From Chloroflexota bacterium (GTDB taxonomy: Bacteria > Chloroflexota > Dehalococcoidia > JACPEP01): a stretch of DNA of 55,927 nt. Below the pieces are notes generated by a model, which saw only the letters and a program-made list of their open reading frames with translations, searched no databases and was not told the DNA's origin. Shown here piece after piece: positions 44,694 to 53,556 of this stretch (position 1 is the stretch's first letter; each line of letters starts with the position of its first letter). The stretch spans positions 1 through 55,927 of the forward strand of contig JACPEP010000011.1 of assembly GCA_016183425.1 (NCBI GenBank), in the 5' to 3' direction. The position numbers and the translations under genes were made by a program.

Positions 44694-44882
44694 AGGGTGT
44701 ACCGCCTACTGTCCTACCTCTCTGGGTATCCCCCAGGACGCCGGTGCTTTTGCTGACCCAGGTGTATTCAGTGCCTCTACTGCTACATGGTCTGTCCCCA
44801 GGAGGCGATAGGGATACGGGGCAGCCTGGGATACCACGAGGTTCATATGAGCAAATACAAGAAAATGGCAGAGACGCTGTAA
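44694..44882 (+). pseudogene. 3' remnant of a ferredoxin-domain gene, perhaps the other half of the DUF362-type gene
   Basis: One frame reads CIQCLYCYMVCPQEAIGIRG (44763-44822) and continues SLGYHEVHMSKYKKMAETL before a TAA. CxxCxxCxxxCP is a complete 4Fe-4S motif. An in-frame TGA just upstream and the lack of a start show it is broken. DUF362 proteins often end with such a domain. The rest of 44569-44984 shows only decayed sequence and a possible extended -10 element (44885-44893). Confidence 0.5.
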
Positions 44883-44884
44883 TG

Positions 44885-44893
44885 TGCTAAAAT
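44885..44893 (+). promoter_or_regulatory. Possible extended -10 promoter for the GT39-type gene
   Basis: TGCTAAAAT at 44885-44893 matches the extended -10 pattern with five of six bases in the hexamer. It lies 91 bases before the GTG of the downstream gene. No -35 is evident. Confidence 0.3.
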
Positions 44894-44984
44894 ACCATCG
44901 CTATTCTGGGTATCTTACCGTGGAACTGGAGCCTCAAAGGGAAGCGGTGCTGAAACAAACTCTCATAGGGAGCCTTTTAGCCTA

Positions 44985-46580
44985 GTGCTGCCTGACTCTT
45001 CGCTGAGTCGACGCACGGCTTCCTTCGTTGAAGGGATCGACGAACAAAGGGCGATCTCCGAGGCCGGCGAAGGAAGGCACAGGAGCCTAATATGGATAGT
45101 GGTGATCATTGTCGTATTGGCGGCCGGATTGCGCCTCTACCGCCTTGGCGTTCAGAGCCTTTGGTATGACGAGATCGTCGGCTTCTCACGTAGCGATGTT
45201 GCTCAATATACTTTGACAGAAGTTATATTCCGGGTTAACTTTCCTGGGGATTTTCTCAACCCCCCAATCTACTACCTAACTATGAACCTTATGTCCCGTT
45301 TCTCCACCTCCGAATTTGCTCTGCGCCTTCCTTCTGCCATAGCAGGGATTTTAGCCGTTTTCTTCGTCTACCTGGCAGCTAAAGCCTCCTTTGGCCCGCC
45401 CGTGGGCATCCTTGCTGCCCTGCTGATGGCTATCTCGCCTTTTGCCATCTATTTCTCCCAGGAATCACGCCCCCATGGTATCCTTCTCCTCTTCGGTCTT
45501 GCCGCTACCTACTTTTTGACAAGGGCCATCCAAACTCGCAGTCCTCGTCACTGGGCGGCCTATGTCTTCTGCGCTGCTCTCGCCTTCTACTCCGGCTTCT
45601 TGGTACTCACGGCTATGATCTTTCTAGTGCAGAACCTGTACCTCTTCTTCCATTGGCGTACTGACAAGAGGTTGCTTGGCCCATGGCTTGCCAGCCAGGG
45701 AGCCATGGCGCTCCTATTCGCCCCCTGGATGCTGTCCCACCTGACCATCTATTGGCAGATATTGACTTCCCCTTCCCATCCCTTTTACGCTTACACCGAA
45801 GTCTGGCCTGGTCCCTCCCCTCTCCTGGTCGCTGCCATCCTGAAGGATTTCTTGCAAGGGGATTATTTCAATCTGGCCTTCCTCCTCCCCCAACTGCCTC
45901 AGGCAGCCCAGGGTCTCCTTGCCCTCCGCTACGTGCCCGTTTTCATTTACTTACCTATCGTTCTAGTGGGCTTGGTTGTCCGCCGACAGAACCGACTGGC
46001 GCTGGTATTGTGGACTGCCTATCTAGCTCTACCCCTGGGAATCATGTATCTCCTTTCCCTGAAGGCTCCCTTTCTGACCGCCCGTCATGCTAGCTTTCTC
46101 GTCCCTGCTGTCCCCATCCTTTTGGCCATGGGTATTCACACCCTACCGTGGCGTGGGCTGCGCAAGGTTTTGATAGTGGGGCTGGTTGTGGTAAGTGTTG
46201 TCTCGCTGGCGAACTATTACCAGAATCCGCAGTATGAGAAGGAACAGTGGCGGGAAGTGGCCCAGTACATCGCCGGGGTGGGGCAGAAGGGAGACGTGAT
46301 TCTTCTTAATCCCAACTATCTTGAGGTTGCCTTCGATCACTACTATAGAGGTAGCGAACCACGGCACGGGCTGGATCGATGGATTGGGGAGGACGAGGAA
46401 AGAGCGGCGATGACGTTGGAGGAGGTGGTGGTGGGGCATACTCGGGCCTGGCTGATACTAGCCCATCGGCCCTCCAGCGGCCAAAAGCTGAAAGAGATAC
46501 TGGAAGAGAGGCATCCTTTGGTGGAAGAAAAGCGCTTCGTTGGCATAGAGGTGTACCTGTATCGTATCTCCAGCGGCTAG
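44985..46580 (+). CDS. GT39/ArnT-like membrane glycosyltransferase (GT-C fold)
   Basis: The 531-residue protein has a polar N-terminus and then about ten membrane segments. The first lumenal loop carries LYRLGVQSLWYDEIVGFS, the acidic catalytic region of dolichyl- or polyprenyl-phosphate-sugar transferases. It continues RLPSAIAGILAVFFVYLAAK and the LLMAISPFAIYFSQESRPHG loop. It uses a lipid-phosphate sugar donor outside the membrane. It starts at GTG 44985 with AGGGAG upstream. The end of the gene lies inside a perfect palindrome. Confidence 0.87.
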   Translation: MLPDSSLSRRTASFVEGIDEQRAISEAGEGRHRSLIWIVVIIVVLAAGLRLYRLGVQSLWYDEIVGFSRSDVAQYTLTEVIFRVNFPGDFLNPPIYYLTMNLMSRFSTSEFALRLPSAIAGILAVFFVYLAAKASFGPPVGILAALLMAISPFAIYFSQESRPHGILLLFGLAATYFLTRAIQTRSPRHWAAYVFCAALAFYSGFLVLTAMIFLVQNLYLFFHWRTDKRLLGPWLASQGAMALLFAPWMLSHLTIYWQILTSPSHPFYAYTEVWPGPSPLLVAAILKDFLQGDYFNLAFLLPQLPQAAQGLLALRYVPVFIYLPIVLVGLVVRRQNRLALVLWTAYLALPLGIMYLLSLKAPFLTARHASFLVPAVPILLAMGIHTLPWRGLRKVLIVGLVVVSVVSLANYYQNPQYEKEQWREVAQYIAGVGQKGDVILLNPNYLEVAFDHYYRGSEPRHGLDRWIGEDEERAAMTLEEVVVGHTRAWLILAHRPSSGQKLKEILEERHPLVEEKRFVGIEVYLYRISSG

Positions 46581-46586
46581 CCGCTG
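46571..46586. repeat. Perfect palindrome over the GT39-type stop codon
   Basis: CAGCGGCTAGCCGCTG is a perfect 16-base palindrome at 46571-46586 with the TAG stop at its centre. No T-tract follows. It could be an operator, a weak hairpin or chance. Confidence 0.35.
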
Positions 46587-46626
46587 AAAAGTAATAGCAA
46601 AGGATGTTTTGACGGGAGGGGGTGGC

Positions 46627-49125
46627 GTGTCCCTGGTCGGGGAAGAAAAGAATAGATCTAGGCTTGTTCTCAAGCTGAAGAGCCTCGTCCCTCTTCTGTT
46701 TTTGTTCCTCTTAATCGGCCTCTTTTTTCGCCAGGTTCTCTTCTCCACCAGCCTATTGATAGCTGGCAAGGATGCCTTGGTGAACTACCCTATAGTCAGG
46801 TTCTTCATTGACGAGGTCGCCTCCGGACGGGGGATACCCCTCTGGGACCCTTACGTATTTGCTGGCTTGCCCGATTACCAGTATGTTTCCTCCTTTGTCG
46901 CCTATCCCGTTTATCTTGTTATCTATTTCTTGCCTGTCGTCACCGCCTTCAACTTGATGTACATCATTCCCTTTTTCATCGCTGCCGCGTCTATGTATCT
47001 CTATGGGCAGAAACAGGGTTTTTCCCCTTGGGGGTCTTTGACCGCAGCCATCGTCTTCACATTCAACGGCTATTTTTTGGTCCGCCTGTGGGCTGGCCAC
47101 CTGGAGGTGATCAACGCCTTCGTCTACCTGCCCCTCTTATTCCTTCTCCTGCAAAGAGTTTTGGAGAGAAAGGACCTGGTCTCCACCTTTCTACTAGGGA
47201 TGAGCATAGGCGTGGTAAACCTTTTTGGTACCCCCCAGTACCCAGCCATGATGTTTCTAGCCTTGGGGGGCTACTTGATATACTGGCTCTATCCTATCCT
47301 TCGCCCTCAGGAGTATCGTTCCGCTTTGAAAATCACCCTCTGCCTGGCTGGGGCGCTGGTTTTGGGGCTGGGCTTGGCCGCTATCTATATACTTCCCAGC
47401 TATGAGAGCTTCCTGCAAAACTATCGCCGGGGGGGCAACTGGACCTTCGCCATGGCTACCTACAATTCTCTTAACCCAAGAGACCTCCTCACCCTTTTCT
47501 TCCCCGACCTTTTCGGCCACGAACTGACGGGGGACTACTGGGGTTCGGCCTTTACGGAGAACATCTTCTATGTGGGGGTTCTGGCCTCTCTGCTGGCCCT
47601 GTATGCGGCGGTAGCCCGGTGGGGCAGAGACAGATCGGTCACCTTCCTCACCCTGCTGGGGGCAGCGGCCATTGTCCTTTCCTTGGGCCGTTACACCCCC
47701 GTTTATGGACTTGTTTATCAGTGGTTACCTCCCTTTAATATGGTGAGAAGCCCCCCCAGGTTCCTCATCGTTGCCGTGTTCAGCCTTTCTCTACTGGCGG
47801 GAGCGGGGTGCGACCTTGTACTCCAAGACAGCCGGCGCCACATATGGAAGAGGGCTCGGGCGCTGGCAATAGGCTACCTTGCCCTGGTGGCTGCCCTTCT
47901 TGCCTCACCCATGATTTTTGCTGGCGCCAGGGGCTGGTTTGTTCGCCTGGGGCAGTGGGTGATTGGCTTTTTCTACCTTGGCCGCCCCACCCACCTCCTC
48001 TCCCTGGAGGAGTACTACACCAAGCTGGATAGCCACCTTCAGGAGGTGTCCCGCTTTATGGGGACCGTGAATCTGGCCAACCCTGCCGTTCATGTGCCCC
48101 TGGGGCTGGCTGTCCTTGCCTTTGGGATTCTTTACCTGGGAGTGAGGTGGCACCTGGCCAAGGGTTGGCTCGGGGTGGCGGTGGTGGCCTTTGTCCTCCT
48201 GGATTTGTGGGCTTTCGGCGCCCGGTTCTTGGCCCCGCTGCCTGTGACGGAGCACTATCGCCAGTGGGGCTTCATCGAGTTCCTCCAGCAGGACGAGGGC
48301 TTCTTCCGCGTGTTCCCTGTGGAGGGGCCACAGGTTCTATTCGAGGAGAACGATGGAGAGGTCTATAAAATAGGCAATATCGACGGTGACAATGCCTATA
48401 TGCTGAGAAGGTTTGTGGAGTACGCTAACGCCGCCAACCAGCGGCCCCTGGTATATCGGGAGCCAAAATCAGACTATTCGTGGCAAGCATACGGCTCCCG
48501 GCTGGTGGACCTTCTTAACGTGAAGTACCTTCTTCGCGAAAAGGGAGAGGTTGTAAAAGACGGGAAGCACCGCTTAGTATATCAGGGAGAGGTGGATATA
48601 TACCAAAACGAGGATTTCTTTCCCAGGGCCTTTTTCGTTCCTCGCTATGAGGTTATCTCTGACGGAGAAGAAATCCTCCAGCGGTTACAGGCGCCCGATT
48701 TCGATCCCAGAGAGGTGGTTATCCTGGAAAAGACGCCACCTACCGGACAAGGAGGTGGCCAGTCGGCCACCGGGGAAGTGGCTATAACCCACTACTCCCC
48801 CAACCGCCTTGAGCTACGCGTAAATGCCCAGGGAAACGGTTTTCTGGTGCTGAGTGAGGTGTATTACCCAGGCTGGAAGGCCTACGTCGATGGGCGGGAG
48901 ACGGAGATATACCGGGGCGACTTTTTGTTTCGCACCATTTTCGTCCCGGGGGGCGATCACAAAGTGGAACTTACTTTCCAGCCGGTTACCTTTTATTTGG
49001 GCGCTAAAATCTCTATCGTCTCATTTTTGATATTTGTGGGCGGCCTGGTATTTGTTTTGATTAGGAAAAGGCGTCTCAACAAAGGGCAGGGTTCCTACAC
49101 ACCCTTGACTTTCAAAAGGGGCTAG
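46627..49125 (+). CDS. YfhO-family membrane protein
   Basis: GTG 46627 is preferred because GGAGGGGG lies a few bases upstream; a TTG at 46609 is the alternative. The 832-residue protein has about twelve membrane segments after VLKLKSLVPLLFLFLL, with DALVNYPIVRFFIDEVASGRGIPLWDPYVFAG (catalytic-type acidic loop, shown split across the first periplasmic loop). A soluble C-terminal region ends FLVLSEVYYPGWKAYVDGRE. This layout is that of the YfhO family, proposed to glycosylate lipoteichoic acid or similar polymers. It follows the GT39-type gene as a probable pair. Confidence 0.87.
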   Translation: MSLVGEEKNRSRLVLKLKSLVPLLFLFLLIGLFFRQVLFSTSLLIAGKDALVNYPIVRFFIDEVASGRGIPLWDPYVFAGLPDYQYVSSFVAYPVYLVIYFLPVVTAFNLMYIIPFFIAAASMYLYGQKQGFSPWGSLTAAIVFTFNGYFLVRLWAGHLEVINAFVYLPLLFLLLQRVLERKDLVSTFLLGMSIGVVNLFGTPQYPAMMFLALGGYLIYWLYPILRPQEYRSALKITLCLAGALVLGLGLAAIYILPSYESFLQNYRRGGNWTFAMATYNSLNPRDLLTLFFPDLFGHELTGDYWGSAFTENIFYVGVLASLLALYAAVARWGRDRSVTFLTLLGAAAIVLSLGRYTPVYGLVYQWLPPFNMVRSPPRFLIVAVFSLSLLAGAGCDLVLQDSRRHIWKRARALAIGYLALVAALLASPMIFAGARGWFVRLGQWVIGFFYLGRPTHLLSLEEYYTKLDSHLQEVSRFMGTVNLANPAVHVPLGLAVLAFGILYLGVRWHLAKGWLGVAVVAFVLLDLWAFGARFLAPLPVTEHYRQWGFIEFLQQDEGFFRVFPVEGPQVLFEENDGEVYKIGNIDGDNAYMLRRFVEYANAANQRPLVYREPKSDYSWQAYGSRLVDLLNVKYLLREKGEVVKDGKHRLVYQGEVDIYQNEDFFPRAFFVPRYEVISDGEEILQRLQAPDFDPREVVILEKTPPTGQGGGQSATGEVAITHYSPNRLELRVNAQGNGFLVLSEVYYPGWKAYVDGRETEIYRGDFLFRTIFVPGGDHKVELTFQPVTFYLGAKISIVSFLIFVGGLVFVLIRKRRLNKGQGSYTPLTFKRG

Positions 49126-49145
49126 TCTATCCTTAATTAGCCACC

Positions 49146-49871
49146 ATGAGACGACAACGTATAGATACTCTTTTGGTTGAGAAAGGTTTGGTACCTAGCC
49201 GAGAGAAGGCGCAGGCCTTAATCATGGCCGGAGACGTTCTGGCCAATGACAAGATGGTGGACAAGCCAGGTTATCTCGTCCCTGAGAGCACTACGGTACG
49301 GCTAGTGGGGGGGCTGCCCTTTGTCAGCCGAGGTGGCCTGAAGCTGGATCACGCTTTGGCGGAGTTTGGCCTGGCGGTGGCGGGGCAAGTAGCGGCGGAT
49401 GTGGGCGCTTCTACCGGCGGTTTCACCCACTGCCTGCTGCAACGGGGGGCGCGGCGGGTGTACGCTATCGATGTGGGGTATGGACAACTGGATTACCAGC
49501 TTCGAGTTGACCCCCAGGTCATCGTTATGGAAAGGGTAAACGCTCGCTATCTGGAGAGGCTGGCGGAGCCGGCACACATAGTTACCCTGGATGTATCCTT
49601 CATATCCCTAGAAAAGATTCTCCCCCGAGCGATTGACTGGGTATGTCCTGGTGGGAACATCGTGGCTTTAGCGAAGCCCCAGTTCGAGGTGGGGCGGGGC
49701 CAAGTGAGCCGAGGCGGTTTGGTCAAAGATCCCCTTCTTCATGCCGACGTGCTTGCCCGTCTCATCCTTTGGGGGATAGAGAGAGGACTCCATATCAAAG
49801 GTTTAACTCCATCCCCTATCCTGGGCTCCGAGGGAAATAAGGAGTTTTTCCTCTGGTGGCAAAAACCGTAG
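49146..49871 (+). CDS. tlyA: TlyA-family rRNA 2'-O-methyltransferase/hemolysin-like protein
   Basis: The 241-residue protein has an N-terminal S4 RNA-binding domain (RIDTLLVEKGLVPSREKAQALI, KPGYLVPESTTV, FVSRGGLKLDHAL). An FtsJ-like methyltransferase core follows with ADVGASTGGFTHCLLQRGA, VYAIDVGYGQLDYQL and TLDVSFISLEKILP. TlyA methylates rRNA in mycobacteria and affects capreomycin sensitivity. Its stop overlaps the start of nadK, a common neighbour. Confidence 0.95.
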   Translation: MRRQRIDTLLVEKGLVPSREKAQALIMAGDVLANDKMVDKPGYLVPESTTVRLVGGLPFVSRGGLKLDHALAEFGLAVAGQVAADVGASTGGFTHCLLQRGARRVYAIDVGYGQLDYQLRVDPQVIVMERVNARYLERLAEPAHIVTLDVSFISLEKILPRAIDWVCPGGNIVALAKPQFEVGRGQVSRGGLVKDPLLHADVLARLILWGIERGLHIKGLTPSPILGSEGNKEFFLWWQKP

Positions 49872-50779
49872 GTGACTTTTTGTCCCCCAGCCAGACACTA
49901 GAATCCATAGCCCGGTTGGGGATCCTTTGCCATCCTAATTCAGCCTCGGCCCGAGCTTTAGCCCAGAAATTGGCGGCGCTGGCAGAGGGGATGGGGGTTT
50001 CGGCATGGGTATCCTCTGCCGATAAAGAAGAGGAGGTAGATGCTCAGTTATCGGAGGTGGGTTTACTTCTGGCAGTAGGAGGCGACGGCACCATTCTGCG
50101 AGCGGCCCAGTTGGTTCTTTCTCGGTCCATTCCTTTGCTTGGGATAAATGTGGGGCGACTGGGATTTATGGCCGAGCTGAAACCCCAGGAGGCCTTACAG
50201 CAGCTTCCCGGTCTTCTTAGGGGAGAGGGATGGCTGGAGGAGCGCGCTATGCTTCAGGCGGAGGTTCTTTCCATAGTCGAGGCAGAAGCGCCTCCCTGTG
50301 AAGGAACTCCTTTCCATGCCCTGAACGATATCTATGTAGGACGGGGTATTCCCTGCCGGCCGGTATACATAAAGGTATCGGTGGATGGTCAACTGTTGAG
50401 TACCTACCGGGCCGATGGCATCATCCTGGCTACGGCTACCGGCAGCACGGGATACTCTCTATCGGCTGGCGGTCCCGTGTTTCATCCCCAGTCCAGAGAG
50501 TTTCTTTTCAATCCGGTGTCTCCCCATCTAGCCCTGGGAAATTCTTTAGTGTTGCCCTCCTCGGCGGTGGTGGAGCTGGAGACCCATGCCGATGATGGTG
50601 CTGTGTTTTGTATCGATGGTCAAATAGTTTGTTCCCTCCTTGGCGGAGCCATAGTCAAAGTACAACAAAGCCCCTATGTCACCCGCTTTCTCAGGCGCCA
50701 TCCCGCAGCCCATTTCTATGGCCTGCTGAGCCAGAAGCTGGGGGTAACCCCGATGCTGGGGAATAATAGTAAAGACTAA
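49856..50779 (+). CDS. nadK: NAD kinase
   Basis: The 307-residue enzyme has the catalytic GGDGT motif (LLAVGGDGTILRAA, about residues 72-85), GINVGRLGFMAEL, and YRADGIILATATGSTGYSLSAGG. It phosphorylates NAD to NADP. It starts at GTG 49856, overlapping tlyA by 16 bases. The C-terminus (RFLRRHPAAHFYGLLSQKLG) is normal for the family. Confidence 0.96.
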   Translation: MAKTVGDFLSPSQTLESIARLGILCHPNSASARALAQKLAALAEGMGVSAWVSSADKEEEVDAQLSEVGLLLAVGGDGTILRAAQLVLSRSIPLLGINVGRLGFMAELKPQEALQQLPGLLRGEGWLEERAMLQAEVLSIVEAEAPPCEGTPFHALNDIYVGRGIPCRPVYIKVSVDGQLLSTYRADGIILATATGSTGYSLSAGGPVFHPQSREFLFNPVSPHLALGNSLVLPSSAVVELETHADDGAVFCIDGQIVCSLLGGAIVKVQQSPYVTRFLRRHPAAHFYGLLSQKLGVTPMLGNNSKD

Positions 50780-50796
50780 GGTATAGAGTAGTTGAA

Positions 50797-51303
50797 ATGA
50801 CGCGCCCTCGTGTCGGAATCAAAACTGCCCGCAGTCTGAAGGTAGAAAAAGCCTGTCTCGCCAATGTACCGGAGATTCATCGCCTTATTAACCATTTTGC
50901 CGACGCCGAGGAGATGCTCCACCGGCCTTTGAGCGAGATCTATGAGAACCTTCGGGACTACTTCGTCGTTCGGCAGAGGGATAGGGTGATTGCCTGTGTC
51001 GCCCTCCACATCTGCTGGGCGGATTTGGCGGAGATAAAGTCTTTGGCGGTAGCTGCGGAGTTTCAGGATCAAGGAATAGGCCTGCAAATGCTGGAGGCGT
51101 GTCTTCGAGAGGCCAAAGTGCTGGGCATCCCCACTATCTTTTGTCTCACCTACAAGCCCGATTTTTTCAAGCGCATGGGTTTTCAGCAGGTGGACAAGAT
51201 GGAGTTGCCCCGCAAGGTCTGGGGGGAGTGCTATCGCTGCTCCAAATTTCCCGATTGCGATGAGGTGGCTCTGGTACTCCAGATCGGTAATCAGGGGAGC
51301 TAG
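50797..51303 (+). CDS. GNAT acetyltransferase resembling short ArgA (N-acetylglutamate synthase)
   Basis: The 168-residue protein has the GNAT acetyl-CoA loop AVAAEFQDQGIGLQMLEACL, and the C-terminal KPDFFKRMGFQQVDKMELPRKVW with a cysteine-rich CYRCSKFPDCDEVALV typical of ArgA-like and ArgH-fused acetyltransferases. It could start arginine synthesis by acetylating glutamate, but no arg genes are present here. It follows nadK by 17 bases. Confidence 0.85.
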   Translation: MTRPRVGIKTARSLKVEKACLANVPEIHRLINHFADAEEMLHRPLSEIYENLRDYFVVRQRDRVIACVALHICWADLAEIKSLAVAAEFQDQGIGLQMLEACLREAKVLGIPTIFCLTYKPDFFKRMGFQQVDKMELPRKVWGECYRCSKFPDCDEVALVLQIGNQGS

Positions 51304-51358
51304 AAATCCAAAGTGAAGAATCGGAGGCTCCTAAACAAGGGCGCAGTACCTTCAAGGT

Positions 51359-51892
51359 ATGAAAGAGCCTAGCCTCGACAGCCGTTATCTCTACCGTGGC
51401 CGCATCGTTACCCTTCGCGTGGACACGGTAGAGCTTCCTAACGGCAAAACAGCTCTACGGGAGGTTGTGGAACACCGTCCTGCCGTGGCTATAGTGGCCG
51501 TTGAAGGTGACAAAGTCCTCCTGGTACGCCAGTTCCGGAAAGCGGTGGAGGGGGAGATGCTGGAGGTGCCCGCGGGCGTTATGGACCAGGATGAGGAGCC
51601 AGAGTCATGCGCCCGCCGTGAGCTGGAAGAGGAAACGGGCTATGTGGCCCAAAGGGTAGAGCGGCTGGGGGGCTTCTACCCTTGCCCCGGTTATTCTGGC
51701 GAATACATTCATCTGTACCTCGCCACGGGTTTGCGCGCAACAAAGCAGAACGCTGATGACGACGAGTTCATTGAGCCTCGCTGGGTGTCTCTAAGTCAAA
51801 TTCCAGGGCTTATCGCCTCCGGGGAGATATGTGATGGAAAAAGTATCATAGGCCTTTTAACCTTTTTTCAGCAGGGCTTAGCAAAATGCTGA
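51359..51892 (+). CDS. Nudix hydrolase, ADP-ribose pyrophosphatase type
   Basis: The 177-residue protein has a complete Nudix box, GVMDQDEEPESCARRELEEETGY (G-x5-E-x7-REL-EEETG), preceded by RQFRKAVEGEMLEVPAG as in ADP-ribose pyrophosphatases. It hydrolyses nucleoside diphosphate derivatives. The start codon follows a short hairpin (TACCT/AGGTA at 51347-51359) that includes the AAGG ribosome binding site. Its end overlaps sdhA by 7 bases. Confidence 0.9.
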   Translation: MKEPSLDSRYLYRGRIVTLRVDTVELPNGKTALREVVEHRPAVAIVAVEGDKVLLVRQFRKAVEGEMLEVPAGVMDQDEEPESCARRELEEETGYVAQRVERLGGFYPCPGYSGEYIHLYLATGLRATKQNADDDEFIEPRWVSLSQIPGLIASGEICDGKSIIGLLTFFQQGLAKC

Positions 51893-53556
51893 GTCACGAC
51901 GTCCTGGTAGTGGGCGCTGGCCTGGCGGGGATGAGGGCAGCCGTGGAAATCGCCCCTAAGGCCGATGTGGCCGTGTTGAGCAAGGTTCACCCCTTGCGCA
52001 GCCACTCCGGAGCGGCTCAAGGGGGAATCAACGCCGCCCTGGGCAGCAACGATTCCTGGGAAGCCCACATGTTCGATACGGTAAAGGGTAGCGACTACCT
52101 GGGAGACCAGGATGCCATCGAGATCATGTGCCAGGAGGGGCCCCAGGATATCTATCAAATGGAACACCTGGGAGTGCCCTTTAATCGTACCTCCCAAGGG
52201 ACCCTGGCGCAGCGTCCCTTTGGGGGATCAGGCTTCCCCCGTACCTGCTTTGTGGCCGATATCACCGGCCACGCTATGCTCCACACCATGTACGAATACC
52301 TCAAGAGACGGGGGGTTCGGGTATACGAGGAGTGGTTGGTTTTGTCCCTGGCGGTAGAGGAAGGGGTATGTTGCGGCGTGGTGGCCCTGGACATAGCCTC
52401 TGGCCAGATTCACCCTATGAGGGCCAAGGCGGTTATACTGGCCACTGGTGGCGCGGGACGAATCTACTGGGGCTATAGCACCAATGGGCACGCCAGTACC
52501 GGCGATGGCATGGCCCTGGCCTACCGGGCCGGCCTCCCGCTTATGGATATGGAGTTTGTTCAGTTCCACCCCACCACTCTAAAGGCCAACGGGATTCTTC
52601 TCTCTGAGGGGGCGCGGGGAGAAGGAGGTTATCTGCGGAACGCCGCGGGTGAACGGTTCATGGCCCACTACGCCTCAGAAAGGATGGAGTTAGCTCCCAG
52701 GGATGTGGTAGCCCGGGCCGAGCAACAAGAGATCGACGATGGTAGAGGGGTGGATGGCTGCGTTCTGTTGGATACCCGCCATTTGGGAGAGAAGGTTATT
52801 CAGGAGCGCCTGCCCCAGGTGCGCCAGTTGGCCGTGGATTTCGCTCAGGTGGACCCTGTGAAAAATATGGTGCCGGTGCGCCCCGGACAGCACTACACTA
52901 TGGGAGGCATCAAAACGGACGCCTGGGGAGCGACCTCCTTGCCCGGTCTCTATGCCGCTGGGGAGTGCGCCTGTGTCAGTGTCCAGGGTGCCAACCGGCT
53001 GGGGGGCAATTCCCTTTTGGAAACCATCGTCTTTGGCCGCCGAACCGGCCAGGCGGCGGCATCCTTGGCCGCCGCCAATGGTTTGCCCCCCTTCCCCCAA
53101 GGAATTGTGGCCAAGGCGGAAACCGATGTTCGCACCCTGATGGCGAGGGAAAGCGGAGAAAGGATAGCGTCCCTTCGGTACGAGATGGGGCAGACGATGA
53201 TGGACAAGGTGGGCATCTTCCGCACCCGGGAGCGCCTCAGCCAGGGATGGGAGGCGATACGGGCGCTGCGGGAACGCTACTCAAAGATAGGTCTCCAAGA
53301 TAAAAGCCGGACGTTTAACACCGAGTTGGTGGCGGCATTAGAGTTGGGGCACATGTTGGATGTGGCCGAAGTTATCGCATTAAGCGCTCTTCAGCGAGAG
53401 GAAAGCCGCGGTTCCCACTTTCGCCGCGATTTCCCAGAGCGGGACGATGTCAATTGGCTGAAGCATACTCTGGCCTTCTCCTCTGATGAAGGCCCTCATA
53501 TGGAGTACGGGGACGTTGTTGTCACTAGATTCAAGCCGGAGGTGAGGAAGTATTGA
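51886..53556 (+). CDS. sdhA: Succinate dehydrogenase/fumarate reductase flavoprotein subunit
   Basis: The 556-residue flavoprotein starts HDVLVVGAGLAGMRAAVE. The FAD-linking histidine region is LRSHSGAAQGGINAALG. Catalytic segments are FVQFHPTTLKANGILLSEGARGEGGYL and ERMELAPRDVVARA (arginine), with HYTMGGIKTD and NRLGGNSLLETIVFGR. It oxidises succinate or reduces fumarate. The direction cannot be told from sequence; the two-anchor layout below fits a succinate dehydrogenase-type complex. Confidence 0.96.
   Translation: MLSHDVLVVGAGLAGMRAAVEIAPKADVAVLSKVHPLRSHSGAAQGGINAALGSNDSWEAHMFDTVKGSDYLGDQDAIEIMCQEGPQDIYQMEHLGVPFNRTSQGTLAQRPFGGSGFPRTCFVADITGHAMLHTMYEYLKRRGVRVYEEWLVLSLAVEEGVCCGVVALDIASGQIHPMRAKAVILATGGAGRIYWGYSTNGHASTGDGMALAYRAGLPLMDMEFVQFHPTTLKANGILLSEGARGEGGYLRNAAGERFMAHYASERMELAPRDVVARAEQQEIDDGRGVDGCVLLDTRHLGEKVIQERLPQVRQLAVDFAQVDPVKNMVPVRPGQHYTMGGIKTDAWGATSLPGLYAAGECACVSVQGANRLGGNSLLETIVFGRRTGQAAASLAAANGLPPFPQGIVAKAETDVRTLMARESGERIASLRYEMGQTMMDKVGIFRTRERLSQGWEAIRALRERYSKIGLQDKSRTFNTELVAALELGHMLDVAEVIALSALQREESRGSHFRRDFPERDDVNWLKHTLAFSSDEGPHMEYGDVVVTRFKPEVRKY

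Noticed and set aside
44581-44811. 76-codon ORF after radical SAM paralog 2
   Set aside because: Low-complexity product with no motif; the ferredoxin-like remnant is in a different frame over the same bases.
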